A model generated the notes under the pieces. The model worked only from the letters and a program-made list of their open reading frames with translations, was not told the origin of the DNA and ran no database searches. From Diphasiastrum complanatum (Eukaryota; Streptophyta; Lycopodiopsida; Lycopodiales; Lycopodiaceae): DNA of 64,000 nucleotides. Positions 58,245 through 64,000 of this stretch are shown here, piece after piece; positions within the stretch are counted from its first letter, which is position 1; each line of letters starts with the position of its first letter. The DNA is taken from positions 68,621,691 to 68,685,690 of the forward strand of contig CM055095.1 of NCBI GenBank assembly GCA_029204225.1, given 5' to 3'. The position numbers and the translations under genes are program-made.

Positions 58245-58578
58245 GTCATGGACGTCGGATTCCGACATCTGTACTATCCGTTGGAATCCGACATCCGCTT
58301 TATGCTTTTTTTTTTATGCACGGACAGGTGATGTCATCAATTAAAAAGGTCCAGTCTCTGAAATGGGATGTTGGATTCCGACATATTTATTGTGTGTCGA
58401 AATCTGACGTTCATAAAAAAAAATTTCGGCAAATTTTTTTTTTTGGCAATTTTTTATTTTTTGTGTCAGATTGTCAGATTTCGACGTATTATTATGTCAG
58501 ATTCTGATGGATTATGAAATTTTTTTGAATCCGTCGGAACCTTGTGTCAAAAATCACGCATTTTGTTGTTGTGGAGTG
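58245..58578. mobile_element. Possible CACTA-type transposon end with subterminal repeats
   Basis: Degenerate copies of a GTCGGATTCCGACATC-type palindrome occur in both directions (near 58254, 58283, 58367, 58397, 58465, 58485, 58530). On the minus strand the stretch ends CACTCCACAACAACAAAATG at 58578-58559. That resembles a CACTA terminus (CACTACAA...) with one change in the fifth base, and dense subterminal repeats are typical of the superfamily. The other end was not found. Confidence 0.4.
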
Positions 58579-58693
58579 ATTTGTCTTGTAAAATTCAATT
58601 GCTTCATATTAGATTTGATGTGAATTCGTGATAGATCTTTATGACATCACTTAATCATTGAGAGAGAGTAAATTGGCTGATGCTTTTTAGTCC

Positions 58694-58866
<173 letters not shown>

Positions 58867-59108
58867 AGAGAGACTAAAGTCATTTTGATCACCATAGGAA
58901 GGCTGGAGCTCTTCCAAGAGTCAAATCTAGACAATCAAGTGAATAGTGAGAGTAGAATTTTATTCCGAAGTTCTTTTTGAATTTAAGATCATTCTAGATC
59001 TTGCTTCTTGAGTTTTGAGTGATTGAAGAGATTTGCCTTTGAGTCTAAATTCTAAAAAAGAGAGTAGGGAGAGCCTAAGTGTACCTACGTGTACTTGAGT
59101 CTAGTAAG

Positions 59109-60719
59109 ATGACATACATTGATGCATATCTTCTTGAAGCTAGTGAGAGGCTCAATTCTAGTAACTATTCAATCTGGAAAATTAGAATGGAGTGTTAGTG
59201 ACGCCTTAGAATGAAAGGAGTGATTTCAAGTTATGTATGCATTGATGGAGAATGATACTTGGATGCTTGTTGATCTACCTATGGATCAGAATGTGATTGG
59301 ATGTAAGTGGGTTTATAAACTAAAGTTGAATCAAGATGGGAGTGTTTCTAAGCACAAGGCAAGGCTTGTAGCCAAGGGGTATGCTCAATCAAACGACATA
59401 GATTATGATGAGACTCTTTCACCCGTGGCAAATATGGTCACCATAAGACTAATCATTGCTCTTGATTCTCACTTTGGTTGGTTGTTGTTTCAAATGGATG
59501 TGTCAAATAAATTTTTAAATGGCCATTTGGAAGAGGACATATTCATGGAGTAGATCGAGGGCTTCATCAAGCAAGGTATGGAGACAAGGTGTGCCATCTA
59601 AAGAGGAGCTTGCATGGTTTGAAACAAGCTTCTAGAACTTGGAACACCAGGCTCAATACTTTTCTTATCTCTGTTGGATTTACTCCTAGTGAGTATGATC
59701 CCACTTTGTACATAATATTTAGTGAAAAAGACATTGTACTTGTATTACTTTATGTTGATGATATCATACTTAGTGAGTATGATTTAGAAGGTGTTGAGAA
59801 AACTAAGAGTTTAAGATGGTAGATCTCGGACATTTGCACTTCATTTTGGGTATGGAAGTACTTAGATCTTTAGATTATGTCTTCATTCGTCAATCTAAGT
59901 ATGTTATTTCATTACTCAATAGATTTAACATGCATGGATGCAAGCATGTAGAGACTCCTATGGAGCATGATGTAAAAGTAACCAATAAAGAGGATGAAAG
60001 ATCCTTCAAGGACATCACTCTTTATAGCAAACTTATTGGCTCCTTAATGTGGATAACCATAACAAGACCTAATATTTGCTATTGTGTTTGTAAGCTTAGT
60101 CAAAATATGCAAGATCCATTAGTTATCCATTGGAAATGTGCCAAAAGAATATTGAGATACATCTTGGGCACACTAGATTTTGGGATCCTTTATAGAGGTG
60201 AATCCATTAACTTGCATGATTTTAGTAATTCAGATTTTTTAGAGGACAGGAAGGATAGAAAGTCAACAATTGCCTTTGTAACTTTCATTGGAGAAGGTGT
60301 GGTTTCTTGGCTATCAAAAAAGCAAGAAACAATATCTCTTTCATCAACCGAGGCCGAGAACAAGGCTCTAACAACCACAACCAAGGAAGTACTATGGATC
60401 AAGAGGTTGCTTGAGGATCTCAAAGTGATCAGATCAGGTGTAATTCCACTCATCTACAATGAAAACATCTCAGCTTAGCACCTAGCATCCAATCCAATCT
60501 ACCATGCAAGGAGCAAGCACATAGAAATTGCTCACCACTTTGTAAGAGAAAAAGTCCAAGCTAAGGAGGTCTCATTGGAGCATGTTTCAAGTGAAGAATG
60601 CATTGCTGATATATTGACAAAGACTCTTCAAAAGAATTCTTTTTTGAAGCTTAGATCATCCCTTGGCTTAATTAGTGATGTTATGTTATCATCTAGCTGG
60701 ATTGTGAGGAGGAGTATTG
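59109..60719 (+). pseudogene. Copia relic S (gag start fused to RT and RNase H)
   Basis: A gag start, MTYIDAYLLEASERLNSSNY then IWKIRME, is followed at about 59195 by a jump into the linker and RT (MYALMENDTWMLVDLPMDQN, GCKWVYKLKLNQDGSVSKHK). The deletion removes most of gag, protease and integrase. A TAG at 59551-59553 replaces the Gln of ME[Q]..GF. Frameshifts lie near 59580 and 59812. YVDD is kept near 59751 (LYVDDIILS). RNase H (STEAENKALTTTTKEVLWIK) has TAG at 60476-60478 where related copies have Gln. It ends near VMLSSSW at about 60700. Confidence 0.88.
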
Positions 60720-61383
60720 AAATTTCACAATTCTAGCTTTGATCAATTTTGGTCACATGCATTGTAATTGGCAAAATGGCCATGTAAATAGATTTCACAC
60801 GTGATAAGTAGCATAGGATGCTTTATGAAGACTTCATTACTCATATTACATTGTGATAGCATCTTTGAAATGAGGCCAAAATGTGTTTAAGCTAGAGAAA
60901 TTCTAAGAGCTAAAAATAGCATGTTTTACATTGTTTTTGGATCTTGAGATCTTGACCCCATATTAGGGTGGATCCAATGACCTATTAGGTTAGATGTTAG
61001 GGTTAGGGTATTATAAGGTCAAAGATGACCTAAATTTTCAGATTCAAGCTCGAAGTGTATAAAGATGTGATGGGATCTCCATCCAAATATGAAGAAAAAT
61101 CGACTTTTTTCACTTCCATCAACATTGTCTTTGAGTGATTTTATGCATTAATTACATGTTTTGGAAGGTACTGAAGCTGATTATAGGTCTAGTATGCTTG
61201 CTGCACTTTAATTTTGTGTATTTGATCAAATCTATGTGGCCATTGGGGAGTTAAATGCCAAATTAGCTAGTTTTGGTAACTAGTCTTGATTATAGCTCAT
61301 ACTTTGGATCTAGATATTTGATTTGTGCATTCTCCATTACTTTTAGGATTGATTTGGATTGAGTGTTTTGTAAAAAAATTTCA
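60716..61383 (+). repeat. LTR shared by relic S and the next element
   Basis: It follows GTGAGGAGGAG and begins TATTGAAATTTCAC (a TG to TA change at the tip). It ends AAAATTTCA directly before a primer site at 61384-61396. It is 668 bp, with CACACGTG at 60796-60803. Confidence 0.82.
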
Positions 61384-62290
61384 TGGTATCAGAGCCTAAT
61401 CAAAAGTTTGTTTAAGATTTGATTTTCTCAAGCTTAGATCCTAGATTTAAGTAGTATTGGCTTTGTCCTTGCTACTAGTTGCTAATCTAGTGATTGTACC
61501 TCCAAATTTGGTTTCATTTGAGTGAGAATAGATCAAAAGGGACTTGTTTTGCTGAGTTATAGCTGCAAGAACCGAGATTGACCCTTTCCATTCAACCTAA
61601 CCAAATTAGAAAGTTCTTATGAGTTGAATCTTGGAGTACATCTCTCCTAGTAGAGATTTCCATAAGGATTTGAATGCCACCACCCTTTAGGAATTTGGAT
61701 CAGCCATTTGAGAGCATAATTAGGTCGTTCTTAGGCTTCTTAAGGTCCTAAAATACACCTTTTAGGTTCAGATCGAGTGTTTTGATGTTTTCTTCATCTA
61801 GAAATGCAAAACTACTAAAAATTGTGTTTTTTTTTACTCAATTTTGGATAGGTTTGTGATTGAATATGTCAATGTGATTCAACATGAATCTAGAGGGCCT
61901 TATTTGTGAGACATTTGTGTGCTCTAAAGTGCTTTTGGTTCAGTATAGGTGGATTCACCCTTCTTTGAAGTTGAGATCAAGGATGAGACTAGTTTTGATC
62001 AAATCTATAGTAAATTGAGCTAGGTTTGGATCTAGTTTGGATCTTGAAGATTGATCAAGCTCAAGATCACCTTAGATCTTGTTGAAAAATCAGAGAGTGA
62101 TATATCTCAAGTCCCAAAGAGAGTGGGATAGCTAGTTGTGATCATAGCTTGTACAATCTATCTTGTTTCATTGAATCTATCTCCCTATCATTGAAGATGG
62201 CATCCATAAGTGCCTATCTTTTGGATTCTAGTGCTATATTGAACTCTTCAAATTATTCAATTTCTCGAGTCTTATAACTGGTATAAGACG
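61384..62290 (+). pseudogene. Primer site, leader and gag start of a second S-type element
   Basis: TGGTATCAGAGCC at 61384-61396 is followed by an ~800-bp leader and an ATG at 62199 reading MASISAYLLDSSAILNSSNY, a copia gag start like that at 59109. The frame stops at about 62275, where the dispersed module begins. Only the 5' end of the element is present. Confidence 0.75.
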
Positions 62291-63129
62291 GTTTTGGAGA
62301 GTTGAATAGGGCAATCAAGGAGAACACCAAGCAGCAATTTGTGGCTATCCCTCTCCTCTCTCTATTATCCATCTCTTATCTAGAGGAGAGGCTTCGTGGG
62401 TTTGTTGCCGAGTTCGTGTTGTCTATTTATGAAGAAGCACTGGCAGAGTCATCTCACCAGGCATCTACCTCACATAGTCATCGTCGTGTATGCAACAAGA
62501 TCGCTATTCTTTACTCGCCTTCCGTGTCACATCGAAGGACTAGACAGACATCTTCAGTTGTGCTTTCATTCCCCATTGCTATTCGCCTTGAACTACCTAT
62601 TCCACACGCCTCTGCTTCCTCTCAAGGATAGTCTGTGACCATTGGGACTCCATTCCCATCACAACTACCCAGGTTGTCTCACCCCCAAACACGAGAGTAT
62701 TATCACCAAATACTCAGTATTTCATGGACATGTTCGATGATTCCGACACCCTTGGGGCCTCAGAAATTTTTGTCATGTCCCAGAGTCCAGCGCCCTTTGA
62801 ACTCCATTCCCCTGGAAGAGAATTTGAGACTGTCCATGATTTGAGAAATATTTTTCAAGACACTTTTCAAGAGGAACCACAGAAATCATCGCAACTCAGG
62901 TGCCAGATACAATTCAAGTCGGGCCAGCTGTCAAGTCACCAAAACAGTTCGACTCCATAGTACCTGAGGGCTACGAAAAAAAAGACATATTTGAAGAAGA
63001 AGAACCACGTGGACAAGCTCCATGCCAACTAAAGACAGTACCACCAGGTCCTCCTGCTGGTACCACCTCCATGACAGTAGATTCTGGTGATGCTCTCGGT
63101 TTAGTCTCAAGCCTTGCACAAGTGATCCA
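62291..63129 (+). pseudogene. Dispersed coding-like module, copy 2
   Basis: The first part (AIKENTKQQFVAIPLLSLLS, RLRGFVAEFVLSIYEEALAE) is open to a TAG near 62628. From about 62600 it aligns with 12939-13470: SVTIG, MFDDSD, VKSPKQFDS, DIFEEEE and DALGLVSSL are shared. Frames shift near 62700 and 62900. A minus-strand copia LTR inserted at 63130 cuts it before the coiled coil seen in copy 1. The family is not recognised. Confidence 0.5.
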
Positions 63130-63784
63130 TGTGAAAAATACAGATCCTAAGTGGATCTAAACTCCAAGATCATTGGCTTGAATGCTTGCACTCCAAACTA
63201 CATAAGCTAGGAATTGGCAACACATTCTATGCTACCTAGAATGCAAAGAACTTGATCAAAAAGCATTTATCACAAATGGAAACTTCCATAAACATCAAGT
63301 GCGGCCCAAAATAGCATTATACAGTCCATAATACATCAGCCTACCACTTTTGGAAAGCACCTAAGATCATACACAATAGCTTGAAGACAATACACACAAC
63401 AATGCTCTCAATGGAGGAAGAAACAATGACAATGATCTATTGATCTCAATGAAGCATACAAAAGGTTTCTCCAACCTGTTTTCCACGACTTCCCTACTAT
63501 TTATGGATGAGGAAGATGACTCTCTCTCCTCTCTCTAGAAGGTACTTGACCCTAGATATTCCCTATATAGGAAAAATAGCTAAAAATGGCTTATATGACC
63601 AAAATACATCAAAATGGTCTCATTTTGAAGGGTATGAAGTTTGACACTTCATCATACTGAAAAAATACAGTAAATAAAAACATTGTGGCCTGGTTCACAC
63701 GTGTGAAACTCCAGAACCAAAACTATTTACAATTTTAGCCAATTTAGGCCTCAAACTAGCTAGGAAATGTTGACAATTTTCACA
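63130..63784 (-). repeat. 3' LTR of a minus-strand copia element T
   Basis: On the minus strand it opens TGTGAAAATTGTCAAC at 63784, right after the purine tract GAAGAGGGAG, and ends at 63130 with a CA terminus. It is 655 bp, with a CACACGTGTG at 63707-63716. Confidence 0.85.
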
Positions 63785-63794
63785 CTCCCTCTTC

Positions 63795-64000
63795 AACATT
63801 GGATGCTAGTTTCAACATAGTCTTTGAGCACATTCCAAGATTAGATCTATGCATTAAATATAGGTCCTTTCCCAATGGTTTGGTGAGGATATCAGCCACA
63901 CACTCCTTTGAAGAGACATGTTGAAGCTCCACCTCTTTGGCAATGACTTGATCTCTCACAAAATGGTGAGCAATCTCAATGTGCTTGCTCCTTGCATGAA
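63795..64000 (-). pseudogene. Copia RNase H end of element T (cut by window edge)
   Basis: The minus strand reads HARSKHIEIAHHFVRDQVIA, then VELQHVSSKECVADILTKPL, the conserved end of copia RNase H. Stops appear near 63848 and 63842. The rest of the element lies beyond 64000. Confidence 0.85.

Overview
The window is nuclear DNA of a land plant. It is AT-rich and dominated by LTR retrotransposons primed by initiator-Met tRNA (TGGTATCAGAGC sites). It also holds degraded Ty3/gypsy copies, a Mutator-like transposase relic, a few intron-containing genes and long microsatellites. No sequence names the species. The Mutator-like relic recalls families I associate with bryophytes and lycophytes, but that is a weak hint. 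Nothing bacterial, organellar or CRISPR-like was seen.

Layout. 1-9133: a copia pol relic (1-1171) and an old LTR-like repeat (1172-1860), split by a complete but dead copia element (1861-7648, TSD CGACA), then a rearranged Mutator-like transposase (7682-9133). 9140-13690: a gypsy element without integrase, ending in a dispersed coiled-coil module that recurs at 62300-63129. 13700-16261: non-coding DNA with a GC-rich 56-bp repeat. 16262-19110: an unrecognised gene of ten coding exons. 19111-23421: a truncated minus-strand copia element (D) inside the leader of an older one. 23422-26100: LTR-like repeats and a copia pol relic. 26250-30060: a minus-strand gypsy relic. 30063-33049: a CA microsatellite and a minus-strand copia relic. 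33050-39134: a nearly full-length plus-strand sister of D (E). 39135-42200: a pile of minus-strand copia fragments. 42358-52708: a gene (K) cut by copia element J, whose 3' LTR was later split by an inversion of about 3.7 kb that carries a histone H3-variant-like gene. 52850-53825: another unrecognised gene. 54380-64000: more copia relics, two of them as internal-LTR-internal arrays, a possible CACTA end and a long AG microsatellite.

Almost every copia LTR or leader carries the palindrome CACACGTGTG, which contains a G-box. All elements seen carry stops, frameshifts or deletions, so none looks autonomous as written. The most informative signals are the LTR-split inversion proved by matching target-site duplications, the diverged H3/CENH3-like reading frame inside it, gene K whose frame runs across the J insertion point, and the shared LTR palindrome.
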